This document shows positions 53,674 to 61,991 of a DNA stretch of 64,000 bases, in pieces (the first letter of the stretch is position 1; each line of letters starts with the position of its first letter). The stretch covers positions 62,001 to 126,000 of the forward strand of contig CAZGFD010000003.1 of NCBI GenBank assembly GCA_964525045.1. The letters run 5' to 3'. Position numbers and translations under genes: made by a program. Origin of the DNA: G020348185 sp964525045. Lineage in GTDB: Bacteria; Nitrospirota; Nitrospiria; Nitrospirales; UBA8639. A model generated the notes under the pieces. The model did not search any database. It saw nothing but the letters and a program-made list of their open reading frames with translations, and had not been told where the DNA came from.

Positions 53674-53708
53674 CCCTCACCCCAGCCCTCTCCCTTTGAG
53701 GGAGAGGG
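53674..53708. repeat. hairpin repeat, family 1, copy G
   Basis: CCCTCACCCCAGCCCTCTCC then CTTTGAGGGAGAGGG. It is nearly identical in design to the copy read inside the NFACT gene (11834-11869). It lies 38 bp before the next start codon, with a family 2-like AACCCTGAACGTGAAACGG motif between. Confidence 0.8.
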
Positions 53709-53745
53709 AGTATGAGTTAAACCCTGAACGTGAAACGGATTAACC

Positions 53746-53985
53746 ATGGATGAACTGGAAGAAGGCAAACAGAAGTTTTTAGAAATTGTCAAAGGATTGG
53801 ATGCCGCGGTGGAGGTGGTCATTCCAACCACTCCCTCGAACAGTCTATTTCTCATTTCCTTAACAAAAGGTGCGAATCGGAAATTCATTACAGTTCCAGA
53901 GGATGACATTTTGGATTTACCTCATGAACCGGATATTTTGAGTAAAACCGCGACGATGCTCAAAGAGGCGATTGGGTCTTTATGA
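53746..53985 (+). CDS. small protein of unknown function (79 residues)
   Basis: Short acidic cytoplasmic protein: MDELEEGKQKFLEIVKGLDA, then a strand region (VEVVIPTTPSNSLFLISL) and a C-terminal helix. It is not recognised. The 4-bp overlap with the next gene indicates translational coupling, which supports real coding. No strong ribosome site is visible (GGATTAACC before ATG). Confidence 0.7.
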   Translation: MDELEEGKQKFLEIVKGLDAAVEVVIPTTPSNSLFLISLTKGANRKFITVPEDDILDLPHEPDILSKTATMLKEAIGSL

Positions 53986-54581
53986 AACAAGTACTTCCAC
54001 GAATTTGGCAATGGTCCTGGTTTTCTCCGGAAAAACAACTCGACTTTAATGGGCACCTTCTGGCAGTTGGGGAACACCGCATTTTGGTTGACCCTCCTCC
54101 TATGGAGTCCACCGACCAAGCACAAGTCCGCCAAGGCGGCCAGATTGATTACATCATCATTACCAATCGCGATCATGAACGTGAGGTCAAAAATTTCCAA
54201 AAAGATTTTCACTGTCAGGTGCTTGTTCCCGAACTTGATGCAATGGAAATGAATGTTCAATCCTCTAAGACCTATGCCGATGGGGAGTTATTGCCCGGAG
54301 GGATTTGGGTCGTTCACCTTGCCGATCAAAAATCGCCAGGGGAATGCGCCTTATTCCTGCAACAGGGAAAGGGGATTGTCATCGTCGGAGATGCCCTGAT
54401 TGGTAAACCTCCAAAAGCGGTTTCACTTCTTCCTCCTGAAAAATATGCGGATATCTCAAAAGCCAAGGAAGGGTTGCAGCGTTTGCTGAAATACAATTTC
54501 GACAGCCTCCTGGTTGGAGACGGGGTATCAATTCTGACTGGGGCCAAAACCGCGGTGGAAGATGCGCTTCAAAAAATATAA
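53982..54581 (+). CDS. metallo-beta-lactamase-like protein lacking the metal site
   Basis: A 199-residue protein. Its strand pattern (HLLAVGEHRILVDPPP near 25-40, YIIITNRDHEREVKNF near 57-72, GECALFLQQGKGIVIVGDALIG near 105-126, DSLLVGDGVSIL near 174) follows the metallo-beta-lactamase fold. The HxHxDH motif is replaced by NRDHER, and a final His is replaced by GDG. It therefore probably binds no zinc pair and may be a non-hydrolytic relative. It overlaps the preceding small gene by 4 bp. Fold assignment is by eye. Confidence 0.75.
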   Translation: MKQVLPRIWQWSWFSPEKQLDFNGHLLAVGEHRILVDPPPMESTDQAQVRQGGQIDYIIITNRDHEREVKNFQKDFHCQVLVPELDAMEMNVQSSKTYADGELLPGGIWVVHLADQKSPGECALFLQQGKGIVIVGDALIGKPPKAVSLLPPEKYADISKAKEGLQRLLKYNFDSLLVGDGVSILTGAKTAVEDALQKI

Positions 54582-54642
54582 GGAGGTGGGGGGAAACTCT
54601 CAAAACCGTTTTCCAGCCTGAGCCTCCTCTGAGTCCAAACCA

Positions 54643-55446
54643 ATGCGCGAATCCCGATCCGCTCACCTGAATCGTCTTGGCAATCAGCATTTTTCAAGAG
54701 GATTTTATACGGATGCCTACTATTGCTATGCCAGGGCTCTCGAGGCCGATCGCCAATCCGGGGACCGGCGAGCGCTGGCGGCCACACTGGGAAATTTGGG
54801 AAATATTTGTGCCGTAAGTGGACGTCGGGAACAAGCTCAGGATTATTATTCGGAAGTGTTAGAGCTTCAAAAAATCCTGGGAGATGAACGGGGCATCAGT
54901 ACCACCTTGGCAAATCTTGGAAATCTTTACGCCGACGCAGGAGAATGGGACCGGGCCCGTGCCTATTACCTGGAAGCGTTGGATCTGATGAATCAAGTAG
55001 CCGATCATGCAGCCAAGGCCGTTCTCCTTTCCGATTTAGGACTCGTGGCTCGAGAAACCTGTCAATTTGACCAGGCCATGATGCACTATCAGGAATCACT
55101 GACGCTCATGCGCCGGGTTGGCAATGAGGCGGGTCAAGCGGACGTGTATCGGATGATGGCGCGATTGTATATTGCGCAAAATCAGTATGATGAGGCCCTG
55201 GCCTGCACCCAAACCAGTCTGGCGATTGCCGAACGTCTTTGTGATGAATTACGGATGGGTGGGGCCTGGTATGTTATTGCCGGTTGCTATGAGGCCAAAG
55301 GGCAATTGGATGACGCCATTCGATTTCTCGAGCACGTGGTTCGAATTGATCAAAAATATCACCTCCCCAAGCTAGAAGAAAATACTCAGCGACTACAAAC
55401 TCTTCGAGAACGCTCAGGTCCTCACCAAAAGGTTACCTGTGAATGA
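54643..55446 (+). CDS. tetratricopeptide-repeat protein
   Basis: A 267-residue protein made almost wholly of TPR units from about residue 12 to 245 (for example the ATLGNLGNICAVSGRREQAQ, LGNLYADAGEWDRARAYYLE and LGLVARETCQFDQAMMHYQE segments), six or so repeats. It has no signal peptide or membrane segment. It serves as a protein-interaction scaffold; the partner is unknown but is likely encoded in the same run. The stop overlaps the next start by 4 bp. AGTCCAAACC precedes the ATG without a clear ribosome site. Confidence 0.88.
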   Translation: MRESRSAHLNRLGNQHFSRGFYTDAYYCYARALEADRQSGDRRALAATLGNLGNICAVSGRREQAQDYYSEVLELQKILGDERGISTTLANLGNLYADAGEWDRARAYYLEALDLMNQVADHAAKAVLLSDLGLVARETCQFDQAMMHYQESLTLMRRVGNEAGQADVYRMMARLYIAQNQYDEALACTQTSLAIAERLCDELRMGGAWYVIAGCYEAKGQLDDAIRFLEHVVRIDQKYHLPKLEENTQRLQTLRERSGPHQKVTCE

Positions 55447-55883
55447 GTGAAGAACGAGAGACATTCAAATGGAATGAAGCCCGCCTGTTTTTGACAAAAA
55501 AATTCCCGAATTGTCATCAATTGGATCAATCCGGCTCCCTCATGTTCGATCTGGATAATGAGGAATGGGCGCTTGAAATTTCTTCAAATGGTACGCTCGT
55601 CTGTCAATCGGGTTATGACCTTGATGATATGAAAAGCATCCTTTCAGATGGAACTGCTGAAGATCTTGGGTCAGACGAACTGGCGAAACAAGCTAAGTTT
55701 TATCTCCAGCAAACCGTATCGAAATACCGAAGCCGTTTAAAGCAGGATGGATTCACGGAACGAACCGAAATGAATGACGAATACGTGGCGGTCATGTTTG
55801 AACGGGAGATCAATTTTGACCGCTTGGACGAACTGGAACAAACCATCCGACGATACCAGGCATTTTTTTCCACGGCACGGTAA
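55443..55883 (+). CDS. 146-residue protein of unknown function
   Basis: Soluble acidic protein coupled to the TPR gene by a 4-bp overlap. The N-terminal half has strands ending in EEWALEISSNGTLVCQSGYD, and the C-terminal half is helical and charged (AKQAKFYLQQTVSKYRSRLK; INFDRLDELEQTIRRYQAFF). No known family is evident. Co-translation with the TPR protein suggests that the two interact. Confidence 0.75.
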   Translation: MSEERETFKWNEARLFLTKKFPNCHQLDQSGSLMFDLDNEEWALEISSNGTLVCQSGYDLDDMKSILSDGTAEDLGSDELAKQAKFYLQQTVSKYRSRLKQDGFTERTEMNDEYVAVMFEREINFDRLDELEQTIRRYQAFFSTAR

Positions 55884-55902
55884 GTAGCTGTTTCCTTTCA
55901 CC

Positions 55903-56916
55903 ATGACTAAACTTCCTTCCATTCGGTCCTTTGAAGAACTTAAAGACACGGTGTTTGCTTTCCGATTGCCGAAAATAATATTAGCCGGGCTCGATCTTGA
56001 TCTCTTTACGGTCATGGGAAAGGCATCATGGACGATTGGGGCATTATCCAAGACCCTTCAGGCTGATGAACGGGGAGTTGCCATACTATGTCGAAATTTG
56101 GCCAGTGCCGGTCTGCTCAAGAAAAAAGGGGACCGCTATCAGAATGGGAAACTTGGACGGACCGTTCTGAACGCCACTAGTTCCCAGTATCGGGGGGCTT
56201 ACTTAGATTTAATGCGACGACAATGGGATAATTGGTCGGAACTGACCAACTCGATTCGTACGGGAAAACCTGTTGAAGAAAAAGAATCAGAATCCCCTGA
56301 ATATCGACGTTCCTTTTCCTGGGCCATGCATCAGCGATCCATGAAACCGGCCAAGCAGGTCGCGCGTCAAGTCGGGATCAAGCAAGCCCGGTCCTTTTTA
56401 GACCTCGGCGGAGGTCCAGGCACATACGCCTTGGCATTTTTGGCACAAAATCCTAATTTACGGGCGACGGTGATGGACCGGCCCGCTGCCCTTGATGTCG
56501 CCAAAGAAATTGCCGCCGGGTCTAAACATGCGTCTCGGTTGTCTTTTCGTTCTATTGATTTTTTTCAAGAAAAAATTCAGGGCAAATATGACGTGGTCTG
56601 GCTGTCCAATATTATCCACATCTATTCACCATCCGAAAACACGGCCTTATTCAAAAAAATCTTCTCCGCGCTCAATCCCAGAGGCCGCGTTTTGATTCAA
56701 GACACCTTTCTCCTGGATCGTATGGGGCTTAAGCCGCCTGAAGCCAACCTGTTTGCCGTCACGATGCTGTTGTTTACTGATAATGGAAATACGTACAAAT
56801 CCAAAGAGGTCCAAAAGTGGTTACGGCTTGCCGGTTTTAAGAAACCCAAACCGCTCGTCCTCAAAAAAGGGACAGGGGATTGGGACGGTATCCTGATCCA
56901 GGCCCAAAAACCTTAG
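55903..56916 (+). CDS. SAM-dependent O-methyltransferase (acetylserotonin/CrtF type)
   Basis: A 337-residue enzyme with an N-terminal winged-helix dimerisation domain (about 1-100) and a Rossmann SAM-binding domain with DLGGGPGTYALAFL near residue 167, VWLSNIIHIYSP near 229 and GRVLIQDTFLLDR near 257. This arrangement is typical of the Methyltransf_2 group (acetylserotonin, hydroxyneurosporene and related O-methyltransferases). The catalytic His may be the one in NIIHIY. The substrate is unknown. It follows the 146-residue gene by 19 bp. Confidence 0.88.
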   Translation: MTKLPSIRSFEELKDTVFAFRLPKIILAGLDLDLFTVMGKASWTIGALSKTLQADERGVAILCRNLASAGLLKKKGDRYQNGKLGRTVLNATSSQYRGAYLDLMRRQWDNWSELTNSIRTGKPVEEKESESPEYRRSFSWAMHQRSMKPAKQVARQVGIKQARSFLDLGGGPGTYALAFLAQNPNLRATVMDRPAALDVAKEIAAGSKHASRLSFRSIDFFQEKIQGKYDVVWLSNIIHIYSPSENTALFKKIFSALNPRGRVLIQDTFLLDRMGLKPPEANLFAVTMLLFTDNGNTYKSKEVQKWLRLAGFKKPKPLVLKKGTGDWDGILIQAQKP

Positions 56917-56918
56917 TT

Positions 56919-56946
56919 GCGGTTTCGGGTTTCGAATTTCGGGTTG
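56919..56946. repeat. TTTCGGG motif (family 2)
   Basis: GCGGTTTCGGGTTTCGAATT then TCGGGTTG, three units in a row just after the methyltransferase stop. It has the same orientation as the motif at 59167. Confidence 0.6.
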
Positions 56947-56991
56947 TGCGTCCTTCCTTATAAAATATTGTCACTTTGTCTGCCGAATCCG

Positions 56992-57020
56992 TTGACTCCT
57001 TCTTGAAGCGAGCCTAGAAT
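56992..57020 (+). promoter_or_regulatory. sigma-70-type promoter for the EF-G-like gene
   Basis: TTGACT (56992-56997), a 17-bp spacer and TAGAAT (57015-57020) match the consensus at 5/6 each with ideal spacing, 34 bp upstream of the start codon. This is the best promoter match I see in the window, so the GTPase gene is probably transcribed separately from the methyltransferase operon. Confidence 0.75.
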
Positions 57021-57054
57021 CTACCTTTCGGAAAAATCTTAAGGAGGCTTCATT

Positions 57055-59157
57055 ATGAACGAGGGCAACGGCATTCAATCCATTCGAAACATCGCTCTTG
57101 CCTCTTCACCCGGAGCAGGCAAATCATCTCTCGCCGAAGCATTGGCTTTTACTGCGGGAGCCATTCCGGCCATGGGATCAATTTTGAAGGGTAACACGAT
57201 CTCCGACTTTGAACCCGAAGAAATTCATCGCCATCATTCCAGTAGTGCCTCAGTTCTTCATTTTTCCTGGAAAGAAACCCGTTTCAATATCATTGATACC
57301 GCTGGATCTCTGGACTTTTTTGCCGAAGTCAAATCGGTCCTGCGTGCCGTGGATGCTGTGATCCTGGTTCTTGGAGCCAGCACGGGAGTACGAACGGAAC
57401 TCGAACGGGTGTGGGACCAGGCTCAGGAGTTGGAATTGCCATGCCTCCTGTTCATTAATGAGCTCGACAAAGAACGGACCAATTTTGAAACCGTGTTGGA
57501 TGACTGTGCCAAGGTTTTGGAATTGAAAGGAGTTCCATTGACCATTCCCCTTGGACAGGAAGCCCAATTAACGGGCTGCCTTGACTTAATTCAAGGAAGC
57601 GCTCTGGTTCCAGCGCCGAACAGTCATAAGATTCAAAACAGTGAAGTACCGTCGGAGCTCGCTGGAAAAGTTGAGGAAGCGCGAAAACAATTGATTGAGA
57701 ACGCCGCTGAGTCAAAGGACGAATTGGTCGAAAAATATTTAGCGGAAGGGGAACTCACGTCGGAAGAGATTGTGGATGGATTGACGGTTGGGACACGGGA
57801 GCGGAAAATCGTTCCGGTCTTATGCGGATCCGCAATTCATAATATCGGAACCTCTTCTCTGCTCGATGCAGCCATCCAATTTCTTCCATCTCCCTTGGAT
57901 AGGGGAAAGACCCATCCTTTGGTGGGTAAAAAACCCAACACCGACGAGGAGTGTCAAAGGGAGGTAAGTCCTCAAGCACCGTTTTCTGCGCGTGTCTTTA
58001 AAACGACCATTGATCCCTTTATGGGGCGGATGACGTATATCCGAGTGTGTTCCGGGTCCTTACAGGCCGATTCAGGATTTTTTAATTCTAGTAGAAATAC
58101 AAAAGAAAAGGGCGGCCATCTTTTTTTGCCATTGGGGAAAAAATATAATCAAACCGATAAGGTTTCAGCTGGAGATATTGCCGCGATTGGAAAATTGAAG
58201 GAAACTCAAACCGGCGATACCATTTGCGAAGATAAACATCCCATTTTATATTCTCCCATTCAGTATACCCGTCCTGTCATGTCGTTTGCGCTTGAACCCA
58301 AAACCAAAGCGGACATTGATAAAGTCAGTTTGGGCCTTCATAAATTGGTCGAAGAAGATCCGTCCTTGGAGTTCCAGCGCAACGAAGAAACGAAAGAAAT
58401 GCTTTTGAGTGGAGTCGGGCAGTCCCATATCGATGTCACTCTGGAGAAACTCCGTCGAAAATACGGTGTCGACGTGAATTTACATACCCCCAAAGTCCCC
58501 TATAAGGAAACCATTCATCGTATGGCTCAAGCCCAGGGTAAATATAAGAAACAGACAGGTGGGCATGGGCAATATGGTGACTGCTGGCTCCAAGTGGATC
58601 CTCTCCCGAGGGGAGCAGGATTTGAGTTCGTGAATAAAATCGTCGGAGGCGTCATTCCACGAAACTTCATTCCCGCGGTGGAAAAGGGTGTCGTGGAGGC
58701 GATGCACCAGGGGATCATCGCAGGCTTCCAAGTCGTAGATTTACGAGTCACGGTGTATGACGGATCTCACCATCCTGTGGATTCCTCAGAAATGGCTTTC
58801 AAAGTTGCCGGTTCGATGGGATTCAAAAAAGCCATGGAATCGGCCCAAGCGACCCTGCTCGAGCCAATCATGAATGTCGAAGTCACCTGTCCCGATGACA
58901 TGATCGGAACGGTGATCGGAGATCTGAATGGCAGGCGGGGTCGAATTCAAGGGATGTCTGCCAAGGGACACAATCAAATCGTCAAAGCCATCGTCCCCCT
59001 TGCAGAAATGCTCAAATATGCTCCAACCCTAACCTCCATGACTGCAGGCAAGGGGAGCTATGTGATGGAATTTTCAGGTTACGAGGAAGTTCCCCGTGAT
59101 GCGATTAACCGGATTGTGGAAGAACATAAAAAGGAGAAGGAAGCGGTTTCTTCTTGA
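57055..59157 (+). CDS. divergent elongation factor G-like GTPase
   Basis: A 700-residue protein with the five-domain EF-G layout: G domain (1-280), domain II (VFKTTIDPFMGRMTYIRV, about 322), domain III, domain IV (GGHGQYGDCWLQVDPL near 502) and domain V (ending KGSYVMEFSGYEEVPRDA). The P-loop SPGAGKSSL (18-26) is intact. Switch I is RHHS where EF-G-2 proteins have RGIS. Switch II is DTAGS (80-84) instead of DTPGH/Y. The NKxD motif is NELD (134-137). GTP handling may therefore be altered. A strong ribosome site (TAAGGAGGCTTC) is present. It is unlikely to be the main translocase. Confidence 0.92.
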   Translation: MNEGNGIQSIRNIALASSPGAGKSSLAEALAFTAGAIPAMGSILKGNTISDFEPEEIHRHHSSSASVLHFSWKETRFNIIDTAGSLDFFAEVKSVLRAVDAVILVLGASTGVRTELERVWDQAQELELPCLLFINELDKERTNFETVLDDCAKVLELKGVPLTIPLGQEAQLTGCLDLIQGSALVPAPNSHKIQNSEVPSELAGKVEEARKQLIENAAESKDELVEKYLAEGELTSEEIVDGLTVGTRERKIVPVLCGSAIHNIGTSSLLDAAIQFLPSPLDRGKTHPLVGKKPNTDEECQREVSPQAPFSARVFKTTIDPFMGRMTYIRVCSGSLQADSGFFNSSRNTKEKGGHLFLPLGKKYNQTDKVSAGDIAAIGKLKETQTGDTICEDKHPILYSPIQYTRPVMSFALEPKTKADIDKVSLGLHKLVEEDPSLEFQRNEETKEMLLSGVGQSHIDVTLEKLRRKYGVDVNLHTPKVPYKETIHRMAQAQGKYKKQTGGHGQYGDCWLQVDPLPRGAGFEFVNKIVGGVIPRNFIPAVEKGVVEAMHQGIIAGFQVVDLRVTVYDGSHHPVDSSEMAFKVAGSMGFKKAMESAQATLLEPIMNVEVTCPDDMIGTVIGDLNGRRGRIQGMSAKGHNQIVKAIVPLAEMLKYAPTLTSMTAGKGSYVMEFSGYEEVPRDAINRIVEEHKKEKEAVSS

Positions 59158-59166
59158 AGAAGTTTT

Positions 59167-59189
59167 TAGTTTCGGGGTTCACGTGTCAG
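59167..59189. repeat. TTTCGGG-like motif (family 2)
   Basis: AGTTTCGGGGTTCACGTGTC then AGG, just after the EF-G-like stop and before the convergent HtrA gene. Confidence 0.45.
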
Positions 59190-59214
59190 GAGTAAAGAAA
59201 GGGGAAAAATTCTT

Positions 59215-60591
59215 TTACCCCTGTGTTTTCAAAACTACGAAAAACGCCCGTGAACCACGGACGACCCGCAAAAGAATCGTATCACCGGGATGAGCCTTTT
59301 CCATAGCTGCTGAAAAATCACTCACCGACCGCACCTCTTGCCGGTTGACTTCTCTAATCAAGTCTCCCTCCTTAATCCCTTCGTTATGAGCCAGGCTTCC
59401 TCGTTCGACTTTGGAGACGAGGACTCCAAACCGTTCATTCAACCCAAATTTTTCGGCTAAGGCAGCAGTGAGGCTTTGCACGTCAATGCCCAGCGTGATC
59501 TCAGACTTTTCATGGGGGAGGGAGGCTACGATGGCCTTCTCCTGCCGTTCTCCCATAGCCACCTTGACGATAAGAGGTTTTCCATCTCGAATGATGTCCA
59601 AGGTTGCCGTTTCTCCCGGTCCAATAAAGGCCACGCGTCGAGAGAGCTGGTTTGGGGTTTCCACTGGTTGGTTTTGCACCTTGATGATAATATCGCCTGG
59701 TTGAATTCCCGCTAAGTGAGCAGGATCGTTTTCGAAGACTTCATTTACCAGAACGCCTTTCCCTTCCTCCACGCCAAACTTGGCCGCGAGTTCGGGGGTC
59801 AGAGGTTGAATGCCCACGCCCAGCCACCCGCGGACAACTCTTCCCTGTTTTCGCAATTGCCCCACAATTTTTTTGACCATGTTGGACGGGATGGAAAACC
59901 CGATGCCCTGGGCCATATGAATGATAGCCGTATTGATGCCAACGACTTCTCCTCGTAGGTTAAATAAGGGACCACCAGAATTTCCAGGATTGATCGCCGC
60001 GTCTGTCTGGATAAAATTTTCATAGCGGGATAAATTCAGCTGCTCTCGTCCAATACCACTTACGACACCAAGGGTGACGGTCCGATCCAATCCCATGGGA
60101 TTGCCCACTGCAAGAACCCATTGACCAACCTTCAGGCTAGCCGAATCTCCAAACTCCGCTGCAGGTAATTGTCGATCGGTGTGTATTTTAAGAAGGGCCA
60201 GATCCGTATCCTGATCCCGGCCGATCACCTGGGCAATAAACTTCGATTCATCGGATAGCCGGACCTCCGCCTCAGTGGTTTCAGCACCAATAACGTGGTT
60301 ATTTGTGACAACATAGCCATCCTCATGAATAATGACGCCTGAGCCGCTTCCTGGAACCCGGGGCCCTTTTGGCTGCGGAAATCCCTTAGATGAGGTCATT
60401 GAGCGGATGGGGGAGATATTCACGACGGTCGGGGTTACATGTTCAGCTAACTGGGTCAAAGAATTCTGAATCTCTTCTAATACTTGAAGTCCTTTTGAAT
60501 TCTCCAAATTTACCGCTGAAAAGGCAGGAATGGTCATCAAATTAAAGACAATGAGGATCAAGGGGCAGAGTCTGGGGAGAGTGGATTTCAT
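59215..60591 (-). CDS. HtrA/Deg family periplasmic serine protease (second copy)
   Basis: A 458-residue protease-chaperone with a signal peptide (LILIVFNLMTIPAFSA, cleavage near 26). The triad is His99 (TNNHVI), Asp130 (DTDLAL) and Ser205 (GNSGGPL). Two PDZ domains follow (about 265-355 and 370-455). It shows the family's GNPMGLDRTVTLGVVSGIG loop. Unlike the protein at 2409 it has no collagen-like linker between signal and protease core, so the two paralogues probably differ in localisation or substrate access. Confidence 0.95.
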   Translation of the reverse strand: MKSTLPRLCPLILIVFNLMTIPAFSAVNLENSKGLQVLEEIQNSLTQLAEHVTPTVVNISPIRSMTSSKGFPQPKGPRVPGSGSGVIIHEDGYVVTNNHVIGAETTEAEVRLSDESKFIAQVIGRDQDTDLALLKIHTDRQLPAAEFGDSASLKVGQWVLAVGNPMGLDRTVTLGVVSGIGREQLNLSRYENFIQTDAAINPGNSGGPLFNLRGEVVGINTAIIHMAQGIGFSIPSNMVKKIVGQLRKQGRVVRGWLGVGIQPLTPELAAKFGVEEGKGVLVNEVFENDPAHLAGIQPGDIIIKVQNQPVETPNQLSRRVAFIGPGETATLDIIRDGKPLIVKVAMGERQEKAIVASLPHEKSEITLGIDVQSLTAALAEKFGLNERFGVLVSKVERGSLAHNEGIKEGDLIREVNRQEVRSVSDFSAAMEKAHPGDTILLRVVRGSRAFFVVLKTQG

Positions 60592-60646
60592 GGGAATTCT
60601 CTCTAGGCCGGTTCGTATTTGTAAATGTCGGATAAGATATATTATG

Positions 60647-61246
60647 TCAACTAGATAAATTGCTCACTTTGGATTCGGTTCCCTGCCATATATTCATAAT
60701 ATTACTTTGATGCCGCCAAAAAATACAAATCGTGACAAGAACCGAAAATATTAACAATGACCCGGAATTCGAAGTAAAAAACACAATAATTGGCAGAACA
60801 CCAAACGAGACCAAAGCTCCCCCTGAGGAATATTTAAAGATACCTACTGTCACGGCCCAAATTCCAATCATAGTCAGTCCTAAAGGAAAATTTAGCCCCA
60901 GAATGGCCCCCAAGGCCGTGGCCACGCCTTTTCCCCCCTTGAAGCGCAAAAACACGGAAAATATATGGCCTAGAATCGCAGCAAATGTAATAGCTAACAC
61001 CCAAGGTTCTTGCTTAACAAAACTCTCTGCCAGCAAGGCCACGGCCGCACCCTTCCCGAAATCTCCCAAGAGGGTCAATATCCCGGCCTTTTTCCCAGAT
61101 ACCCTGAGAACATTCGTGAACCCAATATTTCCACTTCCGGAGCCTCGGGGATCTTTCGTGTGAAATAATTTGGAAGCTAACAAACCGAATGGAATAGAGC
61201 CGAGGAGATAGGCTCCGAGGAGAAAGGAAAGCAATGGCCATTCCAT
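60647..61246 (-). CDS. plsY: glycerol-3-phosphate acyltransferase PlsY
   Basis: A 199-residue multi-pass membrane enzyme that acylates glycerol-3-phosphate with acyl phosphate, the first step of phospholipid synthesis. Motif 1 AYLLGSIPFG, motif 2 DPRGSGSGNIGFTNVLR (about 33-49) and motif 3 RFKGGKGVATALG near 102 are present. It lies 26 bp after pgsA on the same strand, giving a phospholipid pair. Confidence 0.96.
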   Translation of the reverse strand: MEWPLLSFLLGAYLLGSIPFGLLASKLFHTKDPRGSGSGNIGFTNVLRVSGKKAGILTLLGDFGKGAAVALLAESFVKQEPWVLAITFAAILGHIFSVFLRFKGGKGVATALGAILGLNFPLGLTMIGIWAVTVGIFKYSSGGALVSFGVLPIIVFFTSNSGSLLIFSVLVTICIFWRHQSNIMNIWQGTESKVSNLSS

Positions 61247-61272
61247 AGGTCTGGGGACAATCGAAAAGGGCT

Positions 61273-61890
61273 TTAAAGAAATTGTGGACTGATTTTCTTG
61301 AGTATTTCAAAAAGGTACCGGCCGCCGGATATTAAGGCCACAGCCAGGGCAATATATAAAACCAGGGTTCCGATGATATGAAGATCAAAATATGGGATCC
61401 GTATGACTTCTTCCAGAATGAGACAGAGGGTGCCGGAAATTTGACAAACGACTTTAAGTTTTCCATATGAATCTGCCGGAACCACAAACCCTTCTTTGGC
61501 CGCAACAGCCCTGGCTCCAGTCACGATAAGTTCCCGAGCAATCATGACAATGGCCAACCAGACTTCCACCCGCTGAAATTGAACAAGAAGAATCAATGCT
61601 GACGCGACCAACAATTTGTCAGCTACCGGATCTAATAACTTTCCGAGATTGGTGATTTGCCCTCTTCGCCGGGCCAAGTAGCCATCCAATAGATCCGTGA
61701 GGGCTGCCACGAGGAAAACAAAGCCCGCGGCGACAGACCTTTCAGGCGTGGGGGACGAAAACAAAAAAACAAATATGGGAATGACCAGGATTCGCGAAAC
61801 CGTTAAGGTATTGGGTAGGTTCAAATAGGTTTCCCGCCCGTCACATTCCGAAAGGGAAGGTTTAAATTTATAGGCGCTCTGATTTGACAT
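61273..61890 (-). CDS. pgsA: CDP-diacylglycerol-glycerol-3-phosphate 3-phosphatidyltransferase
   Basis: A 205-residue membrane enzyme making phosphatidylglycerol phosphate. The CDP-alcohol phosphatidyltransferase motif (D-x2-DG-x2-AR-x8-G-x3-D-x3-D) is visible as DLLDGYLARRRGQITNLGKL followed by LDPVADK near residues 66-92. Several membrane helices follow. The first 22 residues before LNLPNTLTVSRI are hydrophilic and may be a start-site overextension. It is the upstream partner of plsY. Confidence 0.95.
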   Translation of the reverse strand: MSNQSAYKFKPSLSECDGRETYLNLPNTLTVSRILVIPIFVFLFSSPTPERSVAAGFVFLVAALTDLLDGYLARRRGQITNLGKLLDPVADKLLVASALILLVQFQRVEVWLAIVMIARELIVTGARAVAAKEGFVVPADSYGKLKVVCQISGTLCLILEEVIRIPYFDLHIIGTLVLYIALAVALISGGRYLFEILKKISPQFL

Positions 61891-61991
61891 GCTAAATATG
61901 AGAGGTCGGAAGAAGGTTTACTGCCTGGTGACGAAAAATTAGACCCGAGGAAGGTCTTGAGGACTTTATAGGGGCACCGCTCTCAGACCAT

